NCBI RefSeq assembly: GCF_017310545.1
Contig: NZ_CP066203.1
Location: 434,001 to 498,000 of the forward strand
Direction of reading: 5' to 3'
Length of the DNA stretch: 64,000 nt
Origin: Methylacidimicrobium sp. B4
GTDB taxonomy: Bacteria > Verrucomicrobiota > Verrucomicrobiia > Methylacidiphilales > Methylacidiphilaceae
The position numbers were made by a program, and so were the translations under genes. The notes under the pieces are model-generated. The model saw only the letters and a list, made by a program, of their open reading frames with translations, had not been told where the DNA came from and made no database searches. Of this stretch, positions 1 to 9,927 are shown piece by piece; position 1 is the stretch's first letter, and each line of letters starts with the position of its first letter.

Positions 1-170
1 TCAATCAGATCCTGGCGATGCACACCGGCCAGCCGCTCGACCGGCTGGAAAAGGACACCGATCGGGATTTCTTCATGTCCGCCGACGAGGCGAAGGAGTA
101 TGGGATCGTGGACGAGGTCGTGAAAACGAAGGTCGTCATCCCGCAGGTGCCGGAGCCAACGATCACGTAG
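1..170 (+). CDS. clpP: ATP-dependent Clp protease proteolytic subunit, C-terminal fragment
   Basis: Partial gene whose 5' end lies before the window. Reading frame 3 gives about 55 residues containing the ClpP C-terminal signature: the segment [20 protein letters not shown], followed by [12 protein letters not shown], and it stops at 168-170. The Asp in DTDRD corresponds to the catalytic-triad Asp of the serine protease. ClpP forms the tetradecameric peptidase chamber that degrades substrates unfolded by ClpX. The clpX start lies 7 bases downstream, so the two form the usual clpP-clpX operon. The catalytic Ser and His are outside the window. Confidence 0.93.
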   Translation, partial: NQILAMHTGQPLDRLEKDTDRDFFMSADEAKEYGIVDEVVKTKVVIPQVPEPTIT

Positions 171-177
171 GAGCCCC

Positions 178-1440
<1,263 letters not shown>

Positions 1441-1523
1441 GGGGGGAGAGCCATCCGCCGAGGCGCGGAGCGCAACGTCTCTCCACCCGATTTTCGTTCG
1501 GCCGCGGACACGGAAAAGGTAAG

Positions 1524-2633
1524 ATGGCTGCCAGACAGCGAGTGGTCGTAGGGATGAGCGGAGGAGTCGACTCCTCGGTGGCCGCCTACCTGCTCCAGCA
1601 GCAAGGGTTTGAGGTCATTGGCGTCACCCTCAAGGTCTGGTCCGACTCCTGCCTCTCCCGTTCCCAGGAAAAATGTTGCGGCCCTCAGTCGATCTCCGAT
1701 GCCCGGCTAGTCGCCCATCGGCTGGGAATCCCCCACTTCGTGCTCGACGAAGCGGAGGCCTTCGAAGAGGAAGTCATCGCTCCCTTTGTCCGAGAATATC
1801 GCCAAGGGCGCACTCCCAACCCGTGCGTACTCTGCAACGAGAAGATGAAATTCGGCCGGCTCCCACAAAAGGCTCGAGCATGGGGCGCGGAATATGTCGC
1901 CACTGGCCACTATGCCCGAATCGAGCGCGATGAGAGCGGGGGTGTGCGCCTCAGCAGGGCCAAGGACCAACGAAAGGATCAATCCTATTTCCTCTTCCGG
2001 CTCGAGCCGCGCGCACTCGAACGGATGTTGACCCCGCTCGGAGACTACGAAAAGGAGGAGGTGCGGCAGATCGCGAAGCAAGCGGGACTTTCCGTCTGGG
2101 ATAAAGAAGAGAGTCAGGGAATCTGCTTTGTTCCGGGCAACCAGTACGATGCATTTTTGGCCGAGCGGCCCGGCAAGGGAAAGGACGCCTCGGGCGAGAT
2201 CGTCGATCTGTCCGGCAAGCCGCTCGGCTGCCACCAGGGAATCGAATCGTATACCGTCGGCCAGCGCCGTCGACTCCCCGGAGGACAAGGGAAACCGCTC
2301 TACGTGGTCGATATCGATCCCGGGAAGCAACGAATCGTCGTCGGCCCTTGGGAAGCCCTCCATCAGGCCCACTGCTTCCTGAGCCAGGCGAACTGGCAGC
2401 AGCCGATGCCCCCGAGCCCCCTGCCCGTGACCGTGAAGGTTCGATACAACTACCCGGCGGTTACTGCCCGGCTCACGCTGCTTTCGGATCAGCGGGCGCG
2501 AATCGATTTTGATTCTCCTCAAGCCGGCGTGGCTCCCGGGCAAGCGGCCGTCTGCTATGCAGGCGACCTGTTGTTGGGTGGCGGCTGGATCGAGCGAATC
2601 GCAGAGCGAGACCCGGCGAAGACCATCCCATGA
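1524..2633 (+). CDS. mnmA: tRNA-specific 2-thiouridylase MnmA
   Basis: MnmA (TrmU) transfers sulfur to the wobble uridine U34 of tRNA Lys, Glu and Gln in the cytosol. The 369-residue protein has the N-terminal PP-loop ATP pyrophosphatase motif SGGVDSS (residues 13-19). Both catalytic cysteines are present: one in NPCVLCN near residue 100 and one in the GICFVPG motif near residue 200. The C-terminal beta-barrel region follows. Its stop overlaps the cutA start by four bases (ATGA), so the two are probably translationally coupled. Confidence 0.96.
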   Translation: MAARQRVVVGMSGGVDSSVAAYLLQQQGFEVIGVTLKVWSDSCLSRSQEKCCGPQSISDARLVAHRLGIPHFVLDEAEAFEEEVIAPFVREYRQGRTPNPCVLCNEKMKFGRLPQKARAWGAEYVATGHYARIERDESGGVRLSRAKDQRKDQSYFLFRLEPRALERMLTPLGDYEKEEVRQIAKQAGLSVWDKEESQGICFVPGNQYDAFLAERPGKGKDASGEIVDLSGKPLGCHQGIESYTVGQRRRLPGGQGKPLYVVDIDPGKQRIVVGPWEALHQAHCFLSQANWQQPMPPSPLPVTVKVRYNYPAVTARLTLLSDQRARIDFDSPQAGVAPGQAAVCYAGDLLLGGGWIERIAERDPAKTIP

Positions 2634-2962
2634 AGCCGCTTCTGGTCCTCATCACCGCCTCTTCCTCGGAAGAGGGAGCAGGGCTCGCACGAGCTCTTTT
2701 GGAAGCCCGGCTCGCTTCCTGTGTCAACCTCTTGCCGGGAGTTCGCTCGTTCTACTGGTGGCAGGGCAAGCGCGAAGAAGCCAGCGAGGTCCTTTTGCTG
2801 GTCAAGAGTGCCCACGAGCAGTGGGATGAGCTGCAAGCCGCTGTACGGCGGCATCATAGCTACGAGTGCCCGGAAATCATCGCCCTTGCTCCAGAAAGGG
2901 TCGGAGAGCGCTATCTCTCCTGGTGGAAGGGAGAGCTTTCCCGATCCTCACTCGAAGCGTAA
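2630..2962 (+). CDS. cutA: CutA-type divalent cation tolerance protein
   Basis: Small cytosolic protein of 110 residues with the CutA fold. Family hallmarks seen are the opening VLITASSSEEG, the ASCVNLLPGVRSFYWW segment (residues 30-45) and the HHSYECPEIIAL motif. CutA proteins form stable trimers and are linked to copper and divalent-metal tolerance, although their biochemical role is poorly defined. The start codon overlaps the mnmA stop. The 3' end overlaps the convergent ppx gene by 15 bases. Confidence 0.93.
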   Translation: MKPLLVLITASSSEEGAGLARALLEARLASCVNLLPGVRSFYWWQGKREEASEVLLLVKSAHEQWDELQAAVRRHHSYECPEIIALAPERVGERYLSWWKGELSRSSLEA

Positions 2963-4426
2963 CCGAAATTCCATCGGCTCCAGATACGCCGTCTCCGCTT
3001 CCAGATCGGCCTTCGTGAGCGGATGCTCATCCAACCAGTTCGCCGGGAACCGGAGCTTCCAGCGGCGTTCCCCGGCATCGACCTCAATCGGGGGGAGCGG
3101 GGAATCTTGTCGGCTGCGCTGCAAAACGAACGCGATCCGCAACAGGAGGCTCAACGAAAAGGTGGCGTCCCGGTCCTCTTCCCGGAGCAGGAGCAGTTCG
3201 TCTCCCGGATACTTTCGACGATGGCTTCGCACCAGGAACGCCAGCCGCTGCTGATCCCGCAGCGAGAAGCCCGGCATGTCGATGTGATGCAGAATGTAAG
3301 AGCCGTGCTTATGGTACTGCGTATAGGAGATCAAGAGTCCAATCTCATGGAGATGAGCGGCCCAGGATACGAGGTGGCGATCCTCGTCCGCGAGGCGGCA
3401 GTGCGCGGCTACCTGCTCCAAGAGCTGCAAAGCCTGCCTTTGCACCCGCTGGGCCTGATGCCCATCGATGTGGAACTGCTCCGCCAGATTCTGCACCGTC
3501 TTCTCTCGCGAATCGGCCGCCGAATTCCTGCCGAGCAGGTCATAGATCAGTCCTTCCCGCAGAGCACTATGAGAAATCTCCAGCATCTCGATGCCGAGCG
3601 ACTGGAAGATCGCGGAAAGAATGGCCACCCCTCCGGGAAAGACGAGCCTTCGGTCTTCATCGAGCTCGCGAAACGGCAGCTTTTCCACCCTGCCCGTGTC
3701 CAGGAGCCCCTTCACGATCTTCCTGAGTGCGCCAGCCGTAATGTGATTGGTCGACCAGCCCTCGGCTTGAGCGACACCGAGTACGGCCAGAACCGTTCCG
3801 GAGGAACCGATGGCTTGTTGCCACCCCGCCGACCGGTAGGTCGCCGCGATCGGCTCCAGTTCTCGAAGCGCCTCAAGCTCCGCCCGACGCAGGCGGGAGG
3901 GGGTGATCGTACCGTCGGCGAAGTAGGTGGTGCTCATGCTCACGCAGCCCATGAACAGGCTCTCCATCCGTTCCGGCGTAAGCCCCCTCCCCAGGATGAG
4001 CTCGGTACTTCCCCCTCCGATATCGACCACCAGCCGCAGCCGCCCATCATCGTCGGCGCCATGCGCTACACCTAGGTAGATCAGGCGTGCTTCCTCATGT
4101 CCGGAGATCACGTCGATCGAATGACCCAGTGCCTTCTCGGCCTTTCGAATCCACTCCGCGGTATTGCGCGCCTTCCGCAGAGTATTTGTCCCGGCCACCC
4201 GGACCCGCGATCGAGGAATCGGCTTCAATCGCTGTCCAAACCGCTCCAGGCAGCGCAATGCCCGTTCCATCGCCTCCCGGGACAACGTTCCATCGGCGGC
4301 AAGGCCCGCCGCCAAGCGGACGGGTTCCTTGAGCCGGTCGATCGGTCGAATCTTCCCGTTCTCCTCCTGCACGACCAGCAGGTGGAAGCTATTCGAACCC
4401 AAGTCAGCGGCAGCAGCCAGTGGCAC
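2948..4426 (-). CDS. ppx: Ppx/GppA-family phosphatase (exopolyphosphatase-like)
   Basis: Member of the ASKHA-fold Ppx/GppA family, which hydrolyses terminal phosphates of polyphosphate or of pppGpp. The N-terminal phosphate-binding motif DLGSNSFHLLV (residues 8-18) and the second motif VDIGGGSTEL (near 140) are intact. The 492-residue length includes a C-terminal HD-like domain with HEIGLLISYTQYHKHGSYIL. This matches long exopolyphosphatases better than short GppA forms. The exact substrate cannot be read from sequence. It is convergent with cutA. Confidence 0.9.
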   Translation of the reverse strand: MPLAAAADLGSNSFHLLVVQEENGKIRPIDRLKEPVRLAAGLAADGTLSREAMERALRCLERFGQRLKPIPRSRVRVAGTNTLRKARNTAEWIRKAEKALGHSIDVISGHEEARLIYLGVAHGADDDGRLRLVVDIGGGSTELILGRGLTPERMESLFMGCVSMSTTYFADGTITPSRLRRAELEALRELEPIAATYRSAGWQQAIGSSGTVLAVLGVAQAEGWSTNHITAGALRKIVKGLLDTGRVEKLPFRELDEDRRLVFPGGVAILSAIFQSLGIEMLEISHSALREGLIYDLLGRNSAADSREKTVQNLAEQFHIDGHQAQRVQRQALQLLEQVAAHCRLADEDRHLVSWAAHLHEIGLLISYTQYHKHGSYILHHIDMPGFSLRDQQRLAFLVRSHRRKYPGDELLLLREEDRDATFSLSLLLRIAFVLQRSRQDSPLPPIEVDAGERRWKLRFPANWLDEHPLTKADLEAETAYLEPMEFRLRFE

Positions 4427-4519
4427 AGGACCCCCTTTCCGATTCCCGCTGGTCGACGCGCAGCCAGCGCGCAGCCGCTTCTTCCCTCTCCGCGGCCTTC
4501 GACTCCCGAAGAAGGGAAT

Positions 4520-5608
4520 TCAATTGGGGCGCCCGCAGCTTCCGGAGACCCCGTGCTTTTCGTTGTATCTCTGGTGGTACTCTTCGGCGAAGAAGAACCC
4601 GTCGGCGGGCACAATCTCCGTGACGATCGGGTTGCGAAACCTCCCGCTCTCGCTCAGGCCCCGGCGCGAACGCTCGGCGGCCTTCCGCTGCTCCTCGTCG
4701 TAGACAAAGATTGCCGAGCGATACTGTGAGCCGACATCCGGGCCTTGCTGATTCCGGGTTGTCGGGTCGTGAACGTCCCAAAACTTGCCCAAGAGCTCTT
4801 CGTAGGAAATCTTTCGGGGATCGAAGAGCACGAGCACGGCCTCCGCGTGGCCTGTGCGGCCCGTGCAGACCTCTTCATAAGTCGGGAAGGGAACCGAGCC
4901 TCCGGAGTAGCCGGAGAAAGCCGCCTCCACTCCCTTCTCCTTCTCGAATGCCTGCTCGATCCCCCAGAAGCAGCCGCCGGCGAAGACTGCCCGCTCCAGC
5001 GGCTCTCCCTCTTTGCCTCTCCCTTGGAGGAGACGTTGCGGAAGGAAGACAAGCGCTCCGGAATTAATGCAATAGCGAAGCCCGGTCGGAGGAGGGCCGT
5101 CAGGAAAGACGTGGCCCAAATGAGCCCCACAACGGGCGCAGAGGATCTCTTCGCGAACCATTCCATGACTCCGATCCTCCGCCTGCCGAAGGTTCTGAGG
5201 GGCAAAGGGTGTGAAAAAGCTAGGCCAACCCGTCCCCGAAACATACTTCGCCCTCGAGGAAAAGAGAGGCAAGCCACAGTCGGCGCAGAGGTAAAACCCC
5301 TCTTCCTTGCTGGCATGAAAGCGGCCGCAGAACGCAGGCTCCGTCGCGCCTTCCCGGGTGATTGCATAGGTCGAATCGCCCAGCAGGTAGCGCCACTGCT
5401 CCTTCCTCTTCTGAACATACGCCCCCTTGGTCGGCGCGCTCGGCCGGCCCCACTCGTCCAAGAACACAAACATCCCAGATCCCATCGGACTATCTCCCGG
5501 CATGGCTTCGCATGCCATTCCGCTCCATAGCAAGAAGAGCGCCCCACCCAGAAGCAGAGCCTGGCCGACACCCCGCCCCTTGGCTTTCTTTCGGAGACCC
5601 GCTGCCAT
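4520..5608 (-). CDS. msrBA: Exported MsrB-MsrA fusion, peptide methionine sulfoxide reductase
   Basis: Two-domain repair enzyme that reduces both R- and S-methionine sulfoxide. The chosen start at 5608 gives 362 residues. A hydrophobic N-terminal segment ([18 protein letters not shown]) suggests export or a membrane anchor. The MsrB domain comes first, with zinc-site motifs CADC and [12 protein letters not shown], and the catalytic RYCINSGAL. MsrA follows, with its catalytic GGCFWGIE and SGYSGG. MsrB before MsrA reverses the more common order. A longer reading frame reaching 5908 would run into gap and lacks Msr similarity. It is divergent from gap. Confidence 0.92.
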   Translation of the reverse strand: MAAGLRKKAKGRGVGQALLLGGALFLLWSGMACEAMPGDSPMGSGMFVFLDEWGRPSAPTKGAYVQKRKEQWRYLLGDSTYAITREGATEPAFCGRFHASKEEGFYLCADCGLPLFSSRAKYVSGTGWPSFFTPFAPQNLRQAEDRSHGMVREEILCARCGAHLGHVFPDGPPPTGLRYCINSGALVFLPQRLLQGRGKEGEPLERAVFAGGCFWGIEQAFEKEKGVEAAFSGYSGGSVPFPTYEEVCTGRTGHAEAVLVLFDPRKISYEELLGKFWDVHDPTTRNQQGPDVGSQYRSAIFVYDEEQRKAAERSRRGLSESGRFRNPIVTEIVPADGFFFAEEYHQRYNEKHGVSGSCGRPN

Positions 5609-5699
5609 TTTCCTGTTGCATTTTCCTCGATTCTCCCCAAGAAAGGCAACCCCGAACCGGAGCGAGGGCGATTTAGTGGAGCGGTTACGTCTTTTGCCG

Positions 5700-5728
5700 T
5701 TGACGCCAGCGTGTTCGGCTTTTAGGTT
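5700..5728 (+). promoter_or_regulatory. Candidate promoter for gap
   Basis: TTGACG at 5700-5705 and a weak -10-like TAGGTT at 5723-5728 are separated by 17 bases. They lie about 55 bases before the gap start, in the 175-bp divergent gap between msrBA and gap. The -10 matches poorly and promoter rules in this phylum are uncertain. Confidence 0.3.
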
Positions 5729-5783
5729 CGATGACAAACAATCGCGCGAGCGCAGCAATAGAATTTTTGGGAGAGGAAACGCC

Positions 5784-6830
5784 GTGACAAGAATTGCCAT
5801 TAACGGGTTTGGGCGGATCGGGCGGCTCATCTTACGCATCATCGCGGAGCGACAGCTGTTGGGGCAGATCCCGATTGTCGCCGTCAACGACCTGGTTCCG
5901 GCGGACAACCTCGCCTATCTGCTTCGTTACGACAGCAACTATGGTCGATTCTCCCTTCCCATCCAATCCGCAAAATCGAGTCCCGGCCTCGACAAGGACG
6001 ACCTCTTGCGGATCGACGGGCATGAGATTCGCTGCCTGGAAGTCAAGGAAGGGCCGGCAGCGATGCCCTGGGCCGATCTGGGCGTCAGTCTCGTCCTCGA
6101 ATCGACCGGCCTCTTTACGAGCGCCGACAAAGCCCGAGGGCACCTCAAGGCTGGCGCAGAAGCCGTGGTCATCACTGCTCCCGGCAAGGATGCCGACATC
6201 ACGGTGGTTTACGGCGTCAACCACCAGCAGATCGACCGGAGCAAGCACTCGATCATTTCGAATGCGAGCTGCACGACCAATGGTCTGACGCCCATGGTTC
6301 ATGTCCTGCTCAAGGAAGGATTCGGCATCGAGGAAGGCCTCATGACTACGGTGCACAGTGCCACCGCGACCCAGAAGGTCCAGGACGGTCCTTCCCGCAA
6401 GGATTGGCGCGGGGGCCGCTCGGTCGACGGCAACATCATTCCGGCGAGCACGGGCGCGGCCAAGGCAACGGCGCTCGTCTTGCCGGAAGTCAAAGGGAAG
6501 CTTACGGGAATGTCCTTCCGAGTCCCCACCCCGACCGTGTCCGTGGTCGACTTGACCGTGCGGACGACGAAGGCGACGAGCTACGCGGAAATTTGCATGG
6601 CGATGAAGCAAGCGAGCGAGAGCTATCTCGACGGAGTCCTTGGCTACACGGAGGACCCGGTCGTTTCGCGCGACTTTCTCAAGGATTCGCACTCTAGCAT
6701 CTTCGATGCCAGCGCGGGCATTGGCCTCAACCCTCACTTCTTCAAGCTGATCGCTTGGTACGACAACGAGTGGGGCTACGCGAACCGGTGCGTGGACCTC
6801 GTACACTATCTCTTGCAGTCGAAGAAGTAA
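5784..6830 (+). CDS. gap: Glyceraldehyde-3-phosphate dehydrogenase, type I
   Basis: Converts glyceraldehyde-3-phosphate to 1,3-bisphosphoglycerate, or the reverse in the Calvin cycle. The GTG start at 5784 is preceded by GAGAGGAAAC and gives 348 residues, opening with the NAD-binding [10 protein letters not shown]. The catalytic cysteine lies in [10 protein letters not shown] and the C-terminal [11 protein letters not shown] motif is present. Longer in-frame extensions upstream have no family similarity. The order gap-pgk-tpiA-secG suggests an operon for triose metabolism that serves the CBB cycle here, since RuBisCO is encoded nearby. Confidence 0.96.
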   Translation: MTRIAINGFGRIGRLILRIIAERQLLGQIPIVAVNDLVPADNLAYLLRYDSNYGRFSLPIQSAKSSPGLDKDDLLRIDGHEIRCLEVKEGPAAMPWADLGVSLVLESTGLFTSADKARGHLKAGAEAVVITAPGKDADITVVYGVNHQQIDRSKHSIISNASCTTNGLTPMVHVLLKEGFGIEEGLMTTVHSATATQKVQDGPSRKDWRGGRSVDGNIIPASTGAAKATALVLPEVKGKLTGMSFRVPTPTVSVVDLTVRTTKATSYAEICMAMKQASESYLDGVLGYTEDPVVSRDFLKDSHSSIFDASAGIGLNPHFFKLIAWYDNEWGYANRCVDLVHYLLQSKK

Positions 6831-6898
6831 GCCGCAATCCGGACAACAGAAGGGGACGGAAACAAGAGCGGTTCACCATCAACGGAGGCGAGAACGAT

Positions 6899-8185
6899 AT
6901 GGCAAAGCGGACCATTCTCGATGTAGACGTGCGCGGGAAACGAGTGCTCATGCGAGTCGATTTCAATGTCCCGGTCGAGTACGTCGACGGCGACGCGCGA
7001 ATCACCGACGATACGCGGATACGGGCGAGCCTCCCAACCGTTCAGAACCTCGTAAAGCGGGGCGCTCGTCTCGTTCTGATGAGTCACTTGGGTCGCCCCA
7101 AGGGAAAGGCGGATCCCAAGTTGAGCTTGCGTCCTGTGGCCGATCGCCTGGGCTATTTGCTGCAAAAGCCGGTTTCCTTCTCAAACGACTGCATCGGTTC
7201 CGGAGCGGAAAACTCGGTCAAGGCGCTTCAGGATGGAGCGGTCCTCCTGCTCGAGAACCTCCGTTTTCATCCCGAGGAGGAAAAGAACGACCCAGCTTTC
7301 AGCCGGCAGCTTGCCAGCCTGGGGGAGATCTACGTCAACGATGCGTTCGGAACGGCCCACCGTGCGCACGCCTCGACCGAAGGGGTAGCCCACTTTCTCC
7401 CGGAGCGGGTCATTGGCTTCCTCATGGAGAAGGAGCTCCACTTTCTCGGAGAGGAGTTGGAGAACCCGGCTCGCCCCTTTGTCGTAATCCTGGGCGGAGC
7501 CAAAGTTTCCGACAAGATCCGCGTGATCGACCGGCTCCTCAGCAAGGCCGATGCCCTCATCATCGGGGGAGCGATGGCGTACACGTTTTATCTGGCACAG
7601 GGCAAGGCGGTAGGAAAATCGCTCGTCGAGCCCGATCGGGTGGAGATGGCCCGTCGGGCTCTCGACAAGGCGGCGAGCCGCGGGATCGAGCTGCTGCTGC
7701 CGATCGACAGCTACATCGTCGAGGAGATCGATTTCGAGCACCGTCAAACCTCTCCGGGGCGTTACACGCAGCCCGGGGAGGAGATTCCCGGAGAGTGGCG
7801 AGGAGTTGATATCGGCCCCGCGACGATTGCCGCCATGCGGCGCCTGCTCGCAGGAGCACGGACGATTTTCTGGAACGGCCCGATGGGAGTCTTTGAGATT
7901 CGCGGTTGCGACAAGGGGACCTTTTCCGTTGCGGAGATGGTCGCCGAGAACCGGGATGCCGTGAGCATCGTGGGCGGGGGTGATTCTGTGAAGGCTCTCC
8001 ACCGCTCCGGGCTTTCCGACCGCATCACCTTCATTTCCACGGGCGGCGGAGCGTCGCTCGAGTTTCTGGAAGGAGTACCGTTACCGGGAGTGTCGGTGAT
8101 CCCCGACAAGACCGAGAAGGAAGAAAGCCAGGCGGCCGTCCCATCTTCGAGCGAAGGACCAACCAAGGCGTTTCTTCCGGTGTGA
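6899..8185 (+). CDS. pgk: Phosphoglycerate kinase
   Basis: Transfers phosphate between 1,3-bisphosphoglycerate and ADP in glycolysis, or the reverse in the Calvin cycle. The start at 6899 is chosen because ACGGAGGCGAGAACGAT precedes it and the protein then opens with MAKRTILDVDVRGKRVLMRV. Diagnostic segments include RVDFNVP, LMSHLGRPKG, LLENLRFHPEE, the VILGGAKVSDK hinge, and the nucleotide-binding FWNGPMGVFE and IVGGGDS. The length of 428 residues is slightly above the usual 390-400 because of a C-terminal tail. The stop overlaps tpiA. Confidence 0.97.
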   Translation: MAKRTILDVDVRGKRVLMRVDFNVPVEYVDGDARITDDTRIRASLPTVQNLVKRGARLVLMSHLGRPKGKADPKLSLRPVADRLGYLLQKPVSFSNDCIGSGAENSVKALQDGAVLLLENLRFHPEEEKNDPAFSRQLASLGEIYVNDAFGTAHRAHASTEGVAHFLPERVIGFLMEKELHFLGEELENPARPFVVILGGAKVSDKIRVIDRLLSKADALIIGGAMAYTFYLAQGKAVGKSLVEPDRVEMARRALDKAASRGIELLLPIDSYIVEEIDFEHRQTSPGRYTQPGEEIPGEWRGVDIGPATIAAMRRLLAGARTIFWNGPMGVFEIRGCDKGTFSVAEMVAENRDAVSIVGGGDSVKALHRSGLSDRITFISTGGGASLEFLEGVPLPGVSVIPDKTEKEESQAAVPSSSEGPTKAFLPV

Positions 8186-8946
8186 GGGCGCGTACCAAAA
8201 TCGTCGCCGGCAACTGGAAGATGAACAAGACGGTTGCCGAGGCGGCTTCTCTGGTCGAGAAGCTCCAGAAGCAGCTGGCTTCCTTCTCCGGTTGCGAAGT
8301 GGTTCTCTGCCCTCCTTTCACGGCTCTGGCGAGCGTCGCGAAGCTCCTGAAGTCCACTCCTCAGATCCGGCTTGGGGCGCAGAATCTTCATCCCGCGCCC
8401 AAAGGAGCGTTTACGGGGGAAATTTCGGCCTCGATGCTCCGCGAAGTCGGTTGCCAGTTCGTCATCGTCGGCCACTCCGAACGCCGCCGCTACTTCGGCG
8501 AAACCGACGCCTTCCTCCGCGAGAAGCTCCTTGCCGCCGTTTCAGCGGGCTTGCACCCGATCTTCTGTGTGGGAGAGGATCTTCCAGATCGGGAAGCGGG
8601 CCGGTGGCCAGATCATCTGCGCTCTCAGCTTCAAGGGGTGCTTCATGCGCTGCCCCTCCCAGTTCTTTCGGAAATCGTGCTCGCCTACGAGCCTGTCTGG
8701 GCGATCGGCACTGGACGCAACGCCACCCCGGAGCAGGCGCAGGAAGCTCACGCCTTGCTTCGACAGGAGTTGGAGAGGCTTCATGGGCAGTCCATCGCTT
8801 CTCGACTGACGCTCCAGTATGGGGGAAGCGTCACTCCGCAGAATGCCCGTGAGCTTTTGGCTCAGCCAGACGTAGATGGACTCCTCGTGGGAGGGGCGAG
8901 CTTGGAGGCCGAAAGCTTTACCTCCATTCTCCTTTCCGTAGAATAG
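8182..8946 (+). CDS. tpiA: Triose-phosphate isomerase
   Basis: Interconverts dihydroxyacetone phosphate and glyceraldehyde-3-phosphate. The 254-residue TIM barrel shows the catalytic Lys in AGNWKMNKT (near residue 14), the catalytic His in IVGHSERRR and the catalytic Glu in AYEPVWAIGTG. The phosphate-binding YGGSV and LVGGASL loops are present. The GTG start at 8182 overlaps the pgk TGA stop (GTGA), indicating translational coupling in the gap-pgk-tpiA unit. Confidence 0.97.
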   Translation: MRARTKIVAGNWKMNKTVAEAASLVEKLQKQLASFSGCEVVLCPPFTALASVAKLLKSTPQIRLGAQNLHPAPKGAFTGEISASMLREVGCQFVIVGHSERRRYFGETDAFLREKLLAAVSAGLHPIFCVGEDLPDREAGRWPDHLRSQLQGVLHALPLPVLSEIVLAYEPVWAIGTGRNATPEQAQEAHALLRQELERLHGQSIASRLTLQYGGSVTPQNARELLAQPDVDGLLVGGASLEAESFTSILLSVE

Positions 8947-8953
8947 GGCGGCA

Positions 8954-9295
8954 ATGATACGGATCCTCTTCGATATTCTCGTCGTCGGATATGCGCTGGT
9001 GGCGCTCTTGCTCGTTCTGGTCATCCTCATGCAGCGAAGCAAGCAGGAAGGGTTGGGAGCCACGTTCGGCAGCGGGGTCACCGATGCCCTCTTTGGAGCG
9101 CAAACCTCGAGCATCCTCGTCAAAGGCACATCCTGGCTGGCGGCGGTCTTTTTCAGCTTGGCGGTCATCCTCTCCTTCCTCTCCGGCCGGATCGCCGCCG
9201 ATCACGGAACGATCCAGGAGAAGCTGCACCATCCCACGACCTCTTCCCCTGCGAGCCGAACCTTCCCGGCAACGACGCCGAAGCCAGCGAAATGA
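8954..9295 (+). CDS. secG: Preprotein translocase subunit SecG
   Basis: Inner-membrane accessory subunit of the SecYEG channel, 113 residues. Two transmembrane segments (about residues 5-25 and 55-78) flank the conserved cytosolic loop LMQRSKQEGLGATFGSG. It starts 7 bases after tpiA, and the tpiA-secG order is common in bacteria. The C-terminal tail is Pro/Ser/Thr-rich and not conserved. The IS607-type element begins shortly downstream. Confidence 0.93.
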   Translation: MIRILFDILVVGYALVALLLVLVILMQRSKQEGLGATFGSGVTDALFGAQTSSILVKGTSWLAAVFFSLAVILSFLSGRIAADHGTIQEKLHHPTTSSPASRTFPATTPKPAK

Positions 9296-9366
9296 CCTGG
9301 AGCGATGGGTTGCCAACAGTTGACTAATCAATAGACACAACTCACGTTGCATGGCATTCTTTTCCC

Positions 9367-9927
9367 ATGAAGCTGAGCGTCTGGGCAAGGCGGCAGGGGA
9401 TTGGCTACAAGACGGCTTGGCGGATGGGGAAGGACGGGAAGATGCCGGTGGCGGTCGAGCAGCTGCCGACCGGGACGGCGATCGTGCATGCGGAGGAGAG
9501 GCAGCCCGGCGGAGTTGCCCTCTATGCGCCCGTCTCCAGCGCCGACCGGAAGGCCGATCTGGACAGGCAGCTGGCGCGGCTGACGGAGTGGGCGCTCGCC
9601 AAGCGGTTGCCGATTGTCGATGCGGTCAAGGGGGTTGGCTCCGGGATGAACGGCCATCGCAAGGGGCTCTTGCGGCTCTTGCGCGATCCGAAGGTCGGCG
9701 TCATTCTGGTCGAGCATCGGGACCGGCGGATGCGCTTTGGATTCGAGCATGTGGAGGCGGCCTTGGCTGCGCATGGCAGATCCCTGCTGGTTATCGATCC
9801 CGAGGAGATGACCGACGACATCGTCCGCGATCTGCACGAGGACATCGAGTCGATGTGCGCGAGGCTCTACGGCAAGCGGTCCGCCAGGAACCGGGCGAAA
9901 AAGGCGCTCGAGGCTTTCCATGAGTGA
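9367..9927 (+). CDS. tnpA: IS607-family transposase TnpA (serine recombinase)
   Basis: Protein of 186 residues with the IS607 layout. An N-terminal MerR-like helix-turn-helix (KLSVWARRQGIGYKTAWRM) is followed by a serine-recombinase catalytic domain. The catalytic Ser lies in LYAPVSSADRK near residue 58, and the EHRDRRMRFG motif near 119 is intact. The usual motif is YARVSS; here the arginine is a proline (codon ccc in place of an expected cgc). That arginine is an active-site residue in serine recombinases, so activity is doubtful. The gene overlaps tnpB. Confidence 0.9.
   Translation: MKLSVWARRQGIGYKTAWRMGKDGKMPVAVEQLPTGTAIVHAEERQPGGVALYAPVSSADRKADLDRQLARLTEWALAKRLPIVDAVKGVGSGMNGHRKGLLRLLRDPKVGVILVEHRDRRMRFGFEHVEAALAAHGRSLLVIDPEEMTDDIVRDLHEDIESMCARLYGKRSARNRAKKALEAFHE

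Noticed and set aside
4520-5908. Longer MsrBA start at 5908
   Set aside because: The extra 100 residues overlap the gap gene on the other strand and have no signal or domain; the ATG at 5608 begins the hydrophobic leader directly.
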